A DNA stretch of 64,000 nucleotides from Ramlibacter albus (GTDB taxonomy: Bacteria; Pseudomonadota; Gammaproteobacteria; Burkholderiales; Burkholderiaceae_C), in assembly GCF_014297445.1 (NCBI RefSeq), contig NZ_JACORU010000001.1:186001-250000 (forward strand), read 5' to 3'. Numbering within the stretch: the first letter of the stretch is position 1; every line of letters starts with the position of its first letter. Positions 1-8,526 of the stretch are shown piece after piece. The position numbers and the translations under genes are program-made. Under the pieces are notes generated by a model. The model saw only the letters and a list, made by a program, of their open reading frames with translations, searched no databases and was not told the origin of the DNA.

Positions 1-1
1 A

Positions 2-931
2 CGCGCGGTCCTGCCGCGCATCATGCAGGACGGGAACATCCTGGTGCAGCCGCTGGTCGGTCGCGGCGACGCCGTCGACGGAGAAGTGTTCAAGAATGTG
101 TTTCCGCTGGCGCCGACGTATTGGGGCCAGGCCGCCAACATCGTGAGCTACTTCAAGAAGCAGGCCAAGGGAGAGCTTCAGGGCAAGAAGGTGGCCTTTC
201 TCTATCTCGACACGCCATTCGGCCGCGAACCCATCCCGGTCTTCGAGGCTCTCAAGCGGCTGGAACGATTCGACTTCCAGACCTTTCCGTTCCCGGTGCC
301 TGGAAATGACCAGAGCGCAGCCTTCGCGCAGATCCGCCGGTTCCAGCCCGACTGGGTCGTTCTCTGGTCCTTCTCCCCGCTCAACCCGATCTCCTTCCGG
401 GAAATGCAACGAAACGGCATCCCGCTGGAGCGAATGGTCACGGTCAACTGGATCAACGAGGTCGACATCAACAACTTCGGCGCCGCTGCCGCCAAGGGGC
501 TGAAACGATCCGCGGTCGTGAGCGGCGGCGCCGAGCACCCCCTCGTGCAGGACATCCTGCGGGAACTCTACGACAAGGGTAAGGGCAACGGCGACCGGAA
601 GCTTGTCGCGGACTCGTACTACAACACCGGTTTGGCCGTCTATTCCTCCGTGTTTGAGGGTGTGCGCCACGCGGTGAAGTCCCAGGGCTGGCCATTGACC
701 CCGGAAAAGATTCGCAAGGGCATGTACAGCCTGAAGAACTACGACGCCAAGGGCTTCATGCCACCGATCACCGTGACCCCGCAGGACCACGGCGGTGGCG
801 GCAGGACCCGCATCGACATGTGGGACGGATCGAAGTGGGTACCCCAGACCCCCTGGATCGCGGACTACACCGGTTTGGTGAACACGCTCGTCAAGGCCAA
901 TTCGGCGGAATTCGCCAAGGCGAACAAATAA
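2..931 (+). CDS. Branched-chain-amino-acid-type ABC transporter substrate-binding protein (3' part)
   Basis: This is the C-terminal part, about 310 residues, of a LivJ/LivK-type periplasmic binding protein. The reading frame is open from the window edge, so the true start and signal peptide lie upstream. The fold signature is the type I periplasmic-binding pattern of a beta-strand leading to DTPFGREPIPVFEALK, followed by QIRRFQPDWVVLWSF, as in receptors that bind amino acids, amides or aromatic acids. It ends 22 bp before a LivF-type ATPase, so it belongs to one transporter operon. The ligand cannot be read from the sequence; given the neighbourhood an aromatic acid or acyl compound is possible, but that is inference. 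Confidence 0.85.
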   Translation, partial: RAVLPRIMQDGNILVQPLVGRGDAVDGEVFKNVFPLAPTYWGQAANIVSYFKKQAKGELQGKKVAFLYLDTPFGREPIPVFEALKRLERFDFQTFPFPVPGNDQSAAFAQIRRFQPDWVVLWSFSPLNPISFREMQRNGIPLERMVTVNWINEVDINNFGAAAAKGLKRSAVVSGGAEHPLVQDILRELYDKGKGNGDRKLVADSYYNTGLAVYSSVFEGVRHAVKSQGWPLTPEKIRKGMYSLKNYDAKGFMPPITVTPQDHGGGGRTRIDMWDGSKWVPQTPWIADYTGLVNTLVKANSAEFAKANK

Positions 932-953
932 GGAGCCTCGACGGGTACGCACG

Positions 954-1748
<795 letters not shown>

Positions 1749-1772
1749 CGCTACAAAGATACCGCGCGGGCC

Positions 1773-2534
1773 CTACTTGAACTGCGGCCTGCGCTTGGAG
1801 CGAAAAGCGTCGACTCCTTCCTTGACGTCGTCGGTCTGGAACAGGAAGGGAAACGCATCGACGGCGTAACGCATGTCGTCGCCCCCTAAGCCCCTGTTGT
1901 AGAAAGACTTCGCCATCTGGAGGGCCATTCGCGGCTTGGCGGCCAGCTTTTCCGCGAAAGCCAACGCATCCTCCATCAAGTTCGCATGAGGGACGGCGCG
2001 CAGCGCGATGCCCAATTCGACCGCTTGGGCCGCCGAGATCGGCTCGCCGAGCATGCTCAGCTCCTTGGCCCTCGGCCGGCCGACGATCTGGTGCAGTCGC
2101 AGGAGTGCGAAACCCGGCAGAAGGCCGAGTTGGATCTCGGGCACGCCGAACTTCGCCTGGTCGGACGCAACGATGAAGTCGCACGCAATGGCGATTTCAA
2201 AGCCACCGCCAAACGCGATCCCGTTGACTGCGGCGATGAGCGGTTTTCGGCATCGCTCGGGAGCTTCCAGCACCGGCAACACCCGCGCGATGAAATCGCG
2301 CGCCTGTTCCGGCGATTCAGGGAACGAACCGATGTCGGCACCTGCACAGAAAGCCTTGTCACCCCGTCCGGTGATGACACCGACACGGATATCCGGGTCA
2401 CCGTCGACAAGCGCCAATCCCTCGCTTAACCCCTGGCACAACGCCGGTGAGATGGCGTTGAGCTTGGTGGGTTCATCCAGTGTCAGGACCGCCAAGCGGT
2501 CCCGCTTCTCGAACTCAACGCTGCCAATGCGCAT
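1773..2534 (-). CDS. Enoyl-CoA hydratase/isomerase family protein
   Basis: A 253-residue crotonase-fold protein. The oxyanion-hole segments are visible: AGADIGSFPE in the first half and AVNGIAFGGGFEIAIACDF in the middle. The start at MRIGSVEFEK is chosen because AAGGGAG lies about 8 bases upstream; the open frame extends 26 codons further without a better start. The gene follows the DUF35 gene by 4 bp and the thiolase-like gene before that, so it likely acts on an acyl-CoA, hydrating an enoyl-CoA or carrying out a related crotonase reaction. The substrate is not identifiable. Confidence 0.88.
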   Translation of the reverse strand: MRIGSVEFEKRDRLAVLTLDEPTKLNAISPALCQGLSEGLALVDGDPDIRVGVITGRGDKAFCAGADIGSFPESPEQARDFIARVLPVLEAPERCRKPLIAAVNGIAFGGGFEIAIACDFIVASDQAKFGVPEIQLGLLPGFALLRLHQIVGRPRAKELSMLGEPISAAQAVELGIALRAVPHANLMEDALAFAEKLAAKPRMALQMAKSFYNRGLGGDDMRYAVDAFPFLFQTDDVKEGVDAFRSKRRPQFK

Positions 2535-2538
2535 GGAC

Positions 2539-3006
2539 TTAACTCCCTTGAACATCAAGACTTGTGTGCGGCTGCGCCAACTTAACGGGCCGGAAACGAG
2601 GCAGGACAACATCGGCGTTTGAGGAATCGCAGACGAGTTCCACCGGCATGTCGAACGCGACGGACATCGGATCGGCGTCGATCAGCGAGCTGATCATGCG
2701 CGGTCCTTCCGCCAGTTCCACGAGCAGAACGGCATAGGGCGTGTCCTGCTTGAACGCGGGGCCGGGGGCCCTGTGCACGACGCTGAAAGAATGCACGGTG
2801 CCGCGTCCGCTGGCCGCGCGATGGGCAAGGTCCGTGCCCAGGCACTTGCGGCAGAGGGCCTGCTGGTAGAACTGCACGTGCCCACAGGTGTTGCAGTGCT
2901 GAAGGAGCAATCGCCCATCCTTCAGCCCTTCCCAGTACGCGCGCGAGTCGGAATCTGGCGTCGGCAGCGGCTTGTCATGCGCCTCTCTTGGGTCAATGCG
3001 TCTCAA
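2539..3006 (-). CDS. DUF35 zinc-ribbon/OB-fold protein, partner of thiolase-like protein
   Basis: A 155-residue protein with an N-terminal rubredoxin-like zinc ribbon (Cys38, Cys41, Cys52, Cys55) and a C-terminal OB-fold that starts around GRGTVHSFSVVHR. Proteins of this family bind acyl-CoA and form complexes with SCP2-thiolase-like subunits. Its start overlaps the stop of the thiolase-like gene by 4 bp, which is the expected pairing. In steroid side-chain degradation, DUF35 domains complete the Ltp2-type retro-aldolase. Confidence 0.85.
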   Translation of the reverse strand: MRRIDPREAHDKPLPTPDSDSRAYWEGLKDGRLLLQHCNTCGHVQFYQQALCRKCLGTDLAHRAASGRGTVHSFSVVHRAPGPAFKQDTPYAVLLVELAEGPRMISSLIDADPMSVAFDMPVELVCDSSNADVVLPRFRPVKLAQPHTSLDVQGS

Positions 3007-4208
3007 AGCGTTGCCTCCGTTCCGAGGATGGTGGTCGCCTGCGTGGCGAAGCCGGCACCGAGGCTGTGGACCAGCCCCAGTTCGGCACCCTGTACCTGTC
3101 GGTCGCCGCAGCGGCCGCGCAATTGCTCGATGACTTCGAGAAAGTGCAGCAGGGACCCCGGCATGCCCGGGTGCGCGAACGACAGCAAACCGCCGTGCGT
3201 GTTGATCGGGATGCTTCCCCCGTAGGTGATCTGCCGGTCGTCGACGAACCGGCCGCCCTCGCCTTTCGGGCAGAACCCGAGGTCCTCGAGCATCATGATG
3301 ACGGTGCCGGTGAAACAGTCGTAGACGCCGGCGACGTCGATGTCACGCGGCCCGACACCGGCCATGGCGTAGGCCCTGTCGCTCGATTCGACCGCACCGG
3401 TGGTGGTCAAGGACGGCATGAGAAAGATGTGTTCGTGCGTGTAGCATTCGCCGCCCCCGAGGATGTAGACGGGCGCGCCGCCGGAATCGCGCGCGCGGTC
3501 AGCCGAAGTGACGACGAATGCCGCCGCGCCATCGGAGATGAGCGAGCAGTCGAGCTTGTGGTACGGCGTCGTCACCCAGCCCGAATTCAAGACGTCTTCC
3601 ACCGTGATGGCGTTTTTCATCTGAGCTTCGGGCGTCTGCATCGCATGTTCGCGATGGATCACGGCCACTTTCGCCAGCTGCTCAGAGGTCGTTCCGAATT
3701 CCCTCATATGGCGGTGCGCCGTCATCGCGAACGTGTTGGCCACGGGGATTCCGAACGGCATCTCGTATTGCTGGTCGCGGCTCTCTGTCATGGAACGAAG
3801 CGCGAGGTCTGGCGAAAGCCCAGTGAGGAGGCTGTCCGCGCCAAGCACCAGGACGTTGTTGGCCAAGCCGGATGCGACGGCCGCCGCGGCGATGTTGAAC
3901 ATGGTCGCCGCGGTGGCGCCGGAAACTTGCAGCGTGTTCGAGAACGTCGGTTGGATGCCAAAATACTCGCTGAACGCCACGCTGAAGCGGTGGAAGGGCG
4001 CTGCGAAAGCGGCACTCGTGAGGACGCCGTCGATGGCTGCGCGCTCGATCCCGGCGTCGTTGAGCGCGGCCTTGGCGGCATCGCTGGCCAGTGCCATGAC
4101 GCTTCGGCCTTCGACGCGGCCCACCGCCGACCTCCCGGCCCCGACAACGGCGGCGCGGCCGCGCAAGCTTCTCCCGGCCGCTGCCGGACCCTGGTGAACA
4201 GTTGGCAT
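3003..4208 (-). CDS. SCP2-thiolase-like protein without nucleophilic Cys
   Basis: A 401-residue thiolase-superfamily protein. The start MPTVHQG is preferred because GGAG sits 5 bases before it; an in-frame start 5 codons earlier lacks this. At the nucleophile position, where SCP2-thiolases have an EAACASG-like motif, it reads QVSGATAAT, so Thr or Ala replaces Cys. The GVYDCFTG and INTHGG motifs of the family are present. With the following DUF35 gene (4-bp overlap) and an enoyl-CoA hydratase, this is more likely an acyl-CoA aldolase or lyase, or a non-thiolytic acyltransferase, than a true thiolase. Confidence 0.82.
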   Translation of the reverse strand: MPTVHQGPAAAGRSLRGRAAVVGAGRSAVGRVEGRSVMALASDAAKAALNDAGIERAAIDGVLTSAAFAAPFHRFSVAFSEYFGIQPTFSNTLQVSGATAATMFNIAAAAVASGLANNVLVLGADSLLTGLSPDLALRSMTESRDQQYEMPFGIPVANTFAMTAHRHMREFGTTSEQLAKVAVIHREHAMQTPEAQMKNAITVEDVLNSGWVTTPYHKLDCSLISDGAAAFVVTSADRARDSGGAPVYILGGGECYTHEHIFLMPSLTTTGAVESSDRAYAMAGVGPRDIDVAGVYDCFTGTVIMMLEDLGFCPKGEGGRFVDDRQITYGGSIPINTHGGLLSFAHPGMPGSLLHFLEVIEQLRGRCGDRQVQGAELGLVHSLGAGFATQATTILGTEATL

Positions 4209-4260
4209 GGAACTCCGACCCATTTCCCGTGCAGATTTGACGTGGCCACCATCCTAACAC

Positions 4261-5247
4261 CTAACGGTCGTTTGTTTGCCTGCGGCTTCCGGTGGCAGCG
4301 AGGGGGATCAACAGCATTTCGTCGAGACGCAGTTTCGTGTCGGCAAGCTCCAGCAGCATGTCCTGCACGACTGGCGAACTCAACTTTCCTCGTTCATGTC
4401 CCCGACGAGCTGCCCGACCGGATAGGTGAGGAACGGTTCGGCGTTTGCGCGCTCCACCCGCGTGCGCCCGTGCGCCCAACAAAGCATGTTCTGCAGCGGC
4501 GCGGGCAACGGCTCCGGCGCACCGGACCGCGCGTAAGCCTCGCTGAAGGCGTTGCACAGTGTGCGGCACTGCTCGCCCGTGACCTTCCTGGTCAGGATGG
4601 CATCGCTCGCGCCCGCCGTGAACAGCTTCTTCTTGATTGCGGGTAGCACTTCGCTTTGCACGGTCTTGAGCCAGATCGAGCCGCACCAGACGCCTTCGCA
4701 GCCGAGCGCCAGCGCTGCAGCCAGCTGCCTGCCACGCCCCACACCGCCGACGCCCAGCACCGGAAGCGGCGCGACTGCGCCCGCGATGCGGGGCCACAGC
4801 ACCATCGAAGAAATGTTGCCGGTGTGCCCTGCGGCTTCCGTTCGACCGCGACGATAACGTCGCATCCCGCCTCTCGATGCCGCAGCGCATGGTCGACCTT
4901 CCCTGCCAACGCCCCGACCTTGATGCCTTTCGAATGCGCACGCTCGACGAGGTCGATCGGCGGGCCGCCAAGGGCGTTGACGATGAGCTTGATCGGATGG
5001 CGAAAGCAGAGCTCGAGCATCTCCATACTTTCGCGCGGCGTCATGTGCAGGCCCTTGAGCAGTTCGCGCGCCGCTTCGGCCGTCCTGGCCAGGCGCCAAG
5101 CGCGGCACCCCCGCGTCGTCGAGCAGCTTTCGCACAAAGTCGACGTGGTCAACTGGGAAGGCATCGACGTCCAATTGCGACACGTCCTCGTACTTCCGTG
5201 GCATCAGGATGTCTACGCCGTAAGGCCGGCCGGCGCATTGACGGTCC
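4261..5247 (-). pseudogene. Nitronate monooxygenase (NPD-like), frameshifted and N-truncated
   Basis: Homology to FMN-dependent nitronate monooxygenases is spread over more than one frame. PYGVDILMPRKYEDV and VDHVDFVRKLLDDAG lie in one frame, then LLKGLHMTPRESMEML and FRHPIKLIVNALGG in a second. The first frame resumes with AAGHTGNISSMV, VLGVGGVGRGRQ and LALGCEGVWCGSIWL. Breaks fall near 5100, 4830 and 4385, with the last few dozen residues in yet another frame. The first hundred or so residues of the family are missing; the homology stops where the TetR fragment starts. It lies 50 bp upstream of the thiolase-like gene and may once have headed that operon. Sequencing error is possible but three breaks plus truncation favour decay. 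Confidence 0.8.
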
Positions 5248-5409
5248 ATGCCGAGACGCACCAAGAAAGAAGCACTTGCCACCCGCAATCGCTTGCTGGA
5301 TGCGGCCGAACGACAATTTCTTGCCAATGGCGTGGCCGGGACGTCGCTGAACGACATTGCTATGGCAGCGGGCACCACCCGGGGTGCGATCTACTGGCAC
5401 TTGGGGTGA
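5248..5409 (+). pseudogene. Truncated TetR regulator: DNA-binding domain only
   Basis: An ATG-initiated 53-codon frame covers the helix-turn-helix domain of a TetR repressor (from [10 protein letters not shown] to TRGAIYWH) and then runs into a stop. The first 153 bases match the start of the intact tetR gene at 7248-7096, on the opposite strand, with six differences by my count (about 96%). Five of the six are synonymous; the sixth changes Glu7 to Lys. Similarity stops right after the YWH codons, and also just upstream of the ATG. No ligand-binding domain remains, so it is probably inert, though a free DNA-binding domain cannot be excluded. Confidence 0.85.
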
Positions 5410-5430
5410 CCTTGCTTTCCATGCTCCCCG

Positions 5431-5736
5431 TCACGCTCTGTGTGCCGGGTAAACCCGCGGCACGGGCATTCGCGTCCGGTCGCAGATTGTCTTGAGGGAC
5501 GCGACGGCCGTTTCGCTCTGGCCCCGCACCGCACAGCGACCGCAGCTGTACGCGACGCAAGACCGACGTTCGATCCGGCGAACGCCCGGTCGCGCGAAGG
5601 ACGACCAACTGGACCGCGACGCCCAGGCGGCGGTCCGGCGGTCCGCCCGGAAGCGCTCACGGATGGCTGCTACATCCGTTGTGCTGATTCGAAACAATTG
5701 CTCGACGTCGAAATCTGAAAGCGACTTGTGCTCCAA
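5431..5736 (-). mobile_element. Tn3-family transposase remnant (N-terminal DUF4158 region)
   Basis: The minus strand encodes a decayed N-terminal domain of a Tn3-type transposase. One frame gives LSDFDVEQLFRISTTDV and AAIRERFRADRRTAA; the next frame gives VVLRATGRSPDRTSV and LRSLCGAG; the first frame resumes with SETAVASLKTICDR. This order matches the DUF4158 segment of Tn3 TnpA. Only about 100 of the usual 950-1000 residues remain, with at least two frameshifts. It abuts the TetR fragment at about 5403, where a GGGG run occurs as in Tn3 terminal repeats, but no full inverted repeat could be recognised. Confidence 0.6.
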
Positions 5737-6627
5737 CGAAGCGCGGATGCTATGCGCGCGTCGCCACGCTCTTCGAACATTAGAAATGGGCGCGCGACTT
5801 CGCCGGCATCACGGACGCCGACACAACGATGGCGGAACTGACCGGAGTCCTGGAGGGCCAGGCTGTTAGCAGCGGTGTACTCGTCGCGGCGCGGTCGTAG
5901 TGGCGGTACTGTTCTGGAGTGGCTGAAGCTGCCGGCGAGCAAGCACAGCCCCAGCAGCATCGCTGAAGTCAACGAAGAGACCAAGGGCCACGCCCGGGCA
6001 ATCGTCAACCGCCATCGCGAATCGAAGGGCCGTGCCGACGACTCACAGGTGCTGGAGCCGACGTGCTTCCTGCGCGTGACGCTGACTTGAGCAACACGCT
6101 GTACACGACGGGTCGCCGTGTGAACAACCTGGTCCGTCACGCCTCGAACCGCGTGACCCAACCAGGAGCGCAGCTCGATTGAATATCGGCAGCAGATGCA
6201 GGACATCCGCTGCATCATCCATGACGATGTCGACTGGATCAGGGCGTCGAAAGAGTTGTTGCCTAAAGATGAGCGACGCAGTCCAGCAGCCACGTCGGCC
6301 TCGTCCGGCAGGCCCTGACGATGACGCAACACGCGTCACCGTCTTGCTCGGTGCGTTCCCTGAATTCAAGGGGCCACGGACCAAAGGCCGATGAAGCAGG
6401 TTGGTGGCACTTCGCGAGCTCATGGCGCAAGGCGCCGTAGGGGGCGCACTGACGGTCGAGCCAGCGCCAACTGCTGCCACCGGGCTCGTGTTGGAATGAA
6501 ACGCTGCCTCGCTCCGCAATCGAGATCGCCAATGCGGGAATCCGTGGCTCGCTGCCGAACGTCCCAGTTGCTCAGAAGTCATCGACTTCGCGGCATGTCG
6601 AAGCTGCTGGCACGCCACCATTCCGAG
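5737..6627. other. Gene-poor decayed region
   Basis: About 0.9 kb without a recognisable intact gene. Several frames stay open for 70-220 codons on both strands, but their composition is Arg/Ser-rich and none matches a family I know. Short stretches look formerly coding, for example DIRCIIHDDVDWIRASKELL on the plus strand near 6200-6260, but I cannot name them. The region continues the pseudogene cluster and ends at the intact tetR gene. Confidence 0.6.
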
Positions 6628-7248
6628 CTAATCGAACCCGAGCCCGGCCAGGAAGCAGCCCACGATCTTATCGCCGGAAACCTCCAAGTTGAAGGCGGAC
6701 GTGTCCAGCAGCCAGTTCTGGATCAGCCCGTCAACAAGTGCCTGCAAGCCGTGTGCCGCGGCCGCCGCAGTCATTGGCAGGCGCAGCCCTCGCGACGCCG
6801 CGCTGACTCGCAGCGCGCGGCGGATGCCGCGCACCCACTCCATGCGCATGCCCTGATGGCGCTCTCGTATCGCGAACAGGCTGTCCACATACTCCACCTT
6901 GTGTGTGGCAATCTCGAAGACGCGGCGCGTCTGCGGATCGCGAACGGTCTGGCTCAACGCAGCCCGAATCGCCGATCGCAAGCTGGGGAGGGCATCTTCG
7001 TCTTCGGACGATTCCACCAGGCGGCTCGCCGCTGCCTGCAGCGGCAGCGTCACGCGGTCCATCATGGCGTTGAACAGGTCCGCCTTGTCCCTGAAGTGCC
7101 AGTAGATCGCGCCCCGGGTGGTGCCTGCTGCCATAGCGATGTCGTTCAGCGACGTCCCGGCCACGCCATTGGCAAGAAATTGTCGTTCGGCCGCATCCAG
7201 CAAGCGATTGCGCGTGGCGAGTGCTTCTTCCTTGGTGCGTCTCGGCAT
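6628..7248 (-). CDS. TetR/AcrR-family repressor of the RND efflux operon
   Basis: A 206-residue TetR-family regulator with the helix-turn-helix at residues 10-55 ([14 protein letters not shown], then [18 protein letters not shown]). The C-terminal ligand-binding half resembles AcrR/TtgR repressors. The start at MPRRTKEEA is set by homology; the frame is open 49 codons further but runs into the divergent gene. It is transcribed away from the membrane-fusion-protein gene, 66 bp apart, with an imperfect palindrome between them. It likely represses the pump and itself, with relief on binding hydrophobic or aromatic compounds. Confidence 0.9.
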   Translation of the reverse strand: MPRRTKEEALATRNRLLDAAERQFLANGVAGTSLNDIAMAAGTTRGAIYWHFRDKADLFNAMMDRVTLPLQAAASRLVESSEDEDALPSLRSAIRAALSQTVRDPQTRRVFEIATHKVEYVDSLFAIRERHQGMRMEWVRGIRRALRVSAASRGLRLPMTAAAAAHGLQALVDGLIQNWLLDTSAFNLEVSGDKIVGCFLAGLGFD

Positions 7249-7258
7249 GGACTCGATT

Positions 7259-7280
7259 ATAGATTCATTGACGTATGTAT
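7259..7280. promoter_or_regulatory. Probable TetR operator between tetR and the RND operon
   Basis: ATAGATTCAT-TG-ACGTATGTAT is an imperfect inverted repeat in which 7 of 10 arm positions pair. It lies in the 66-bp divergent intergenic region and resembles AcrR/TtgR-type operators (TACATAC-like arms). TATAAT-like hexamers sit at each edge, so a repressor bound here would block both divergent promoters. Confidence 0.55.
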
Positions 7281-7314
7281 AATCCGCCGCTTCCTGGTCG
7301 TTTAGCGAGGCGTC

Positions 7315-8517
7315 ATGTTGCGAACCCGATTGGCAGTGCTGGCCGCGTGTTCTTCGGTGCTGGTGATCGCCAGCCTGACCGGCTGCGGCCGCCAAGGCGG
7401 GCCGGCCGCAGCACCGGCCTCACCCCCACCGCCCGCGGTGGGCGTGGTGACAGTTGCCACAGGCGAGGTGGGTCTGGTGACCGAACTCCCCGGCCGGCTC
7501 GAGGCATCCCGAAGCGCCCAGGTGCGCGCACGCGCGGCGGGAATCGTCCAGCGCCGCATGTTTACGGAAGGAAGCGACGTTAAGGCTGGTCAGGTGCTGT
7601 ATCGCATCGATGCTGCCCCATACCAGGCCGCCAACGCCAGCGCGCGGGCGAGCCTGGCTCGCGCGGAAGCCAGTCTTGGACAGGCATCAGCCTTGGCCGA
7701 ACGCTACAAGCCGCTTGTCGAGGCCAACGCCATCAGCAAGCAGGACTACGCCAATGCGGTTGCGGCGCAGAAACAGGCCGAGGCCGAAGTGGCCGCAGCG
7801 CGGGCCGCCGTTCGGACCGCCGAGATCAATCTCGGATATGCAGAAGTGACGGCGCCCATTTCGGGGCGCATCGGCCGCTCGCTGGTCACGGAAGGGGCTC
7901 TCGTAGGCCAGGGCGAGGCGACTCCGTTGGCCGTGATCCAACAGATCAATCCACTGTACGTCAACTTCACGCAGTCCTCCAGCGAAGTCATGAAGCTGCG
8001 ACGCGCGTTCGAACAAGGCCAGCTGAAGCGCGCCGGGGCCGACGGCGCGCAGGTTCGCGTCCTGCTGGAGGATGGCAGCGACTACGGTCCCCTGGGTCGC
8101 CTGTTGTTCGCCGACCTCAGCGTCGATCCGGCAACGGGCCAGGTGACGATCCGGGCCGAGATTCCCAACCCGCGCGGCGTCCTGCTGCCGGGGATGTTCG
8201 TGCGCGTGCAACTGGAGCAGGCCAAAGCCACGAACGCGGTGCTTCTGCCACAGCAGGCCGTCACACGCTCTCCTCAAGGCGACACGGTCATGGTGGTATC
8301 GGCAGATGGCAAAGTCGCCTCGCGGCCAGTCAAGGTCGGTGGTTCGCGCAACGGGCAGTGGGTCATCCTGCAAGGACTGCAGCCGGGCGAGCAGGTAATG
8401 GTGGACGGTTTCCAGAAACTGAGGCCTGGCCAGCCGGTCAAGCCCACGCCTTGGACGCCTGCAGGTGCAGGCGCTACCGCCGCCTCTGCTGCCGCTTCTG
8501 CCCCGGTCTCACGCTGA
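7315..8517 (+). CDS. RND efflux membrane fusion lipoprotein (AcrA/MexA-type)
   Basis: A 400-residue periplasmic adaptor subunit of a tripartite drug pump. The signal peptide ends in a lipobox LTGC with Cys24 as the lipidation site. The barrel-sandwich half-motif GRLEASRSAQVRARAAG and its partner VTAPISGRIGRS flank a coiled-coil hairpin of about 80 residues rich in Ala and Glu, as in AcrA. A GCGAGG Shine-Dalgarno precedes the ATG. The next gene, the inner-membrane pump, starts 9 bp downstream. Confidence 0.93.
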   Translation: MLRTRLAVLAACSSVLVIASLTGCGRQGGPAAAPASPPPPAVGVVTVATGEVGLVTELPGRLEASRSAQVRARAAGIVQRRMFTEGSDVKAGQVLYRIDAAPYQAANASARASLARAEASLGQASALAERYKPLVEANAISKQDYANAVAAQKQAEAEVAAARAAVRTAEINLGYAEVTAPISGRIGRSLVTEGALVGQGEATPLAVIQQINPLYVNFTQSSSEVMKLRRAFEQGQLKRAGADGAQVRVLLEDGSDYGPLGRLLFADLSVDPATGQVTIRAEIPNPRGVLLPGMFVRVQLEQAKATNAVLLPQQAVTRSPQGDTVMVVSADGKVASRPVKVGGSRNGQWVILQGLQPGEQVMVDGFQKLRPGQPVKPTPWTPAGAGATAASAAASAPVSR

Positions 8518-8526
8518 GCGCAGCCC

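Noticed and set aside
2988..4646. A 552-codon plus-strand open frame
   Set aside because: It is antisense to the thiolase-like gene and the nitronate monooxygenase remnant, with shadow-like composition and no motifs.
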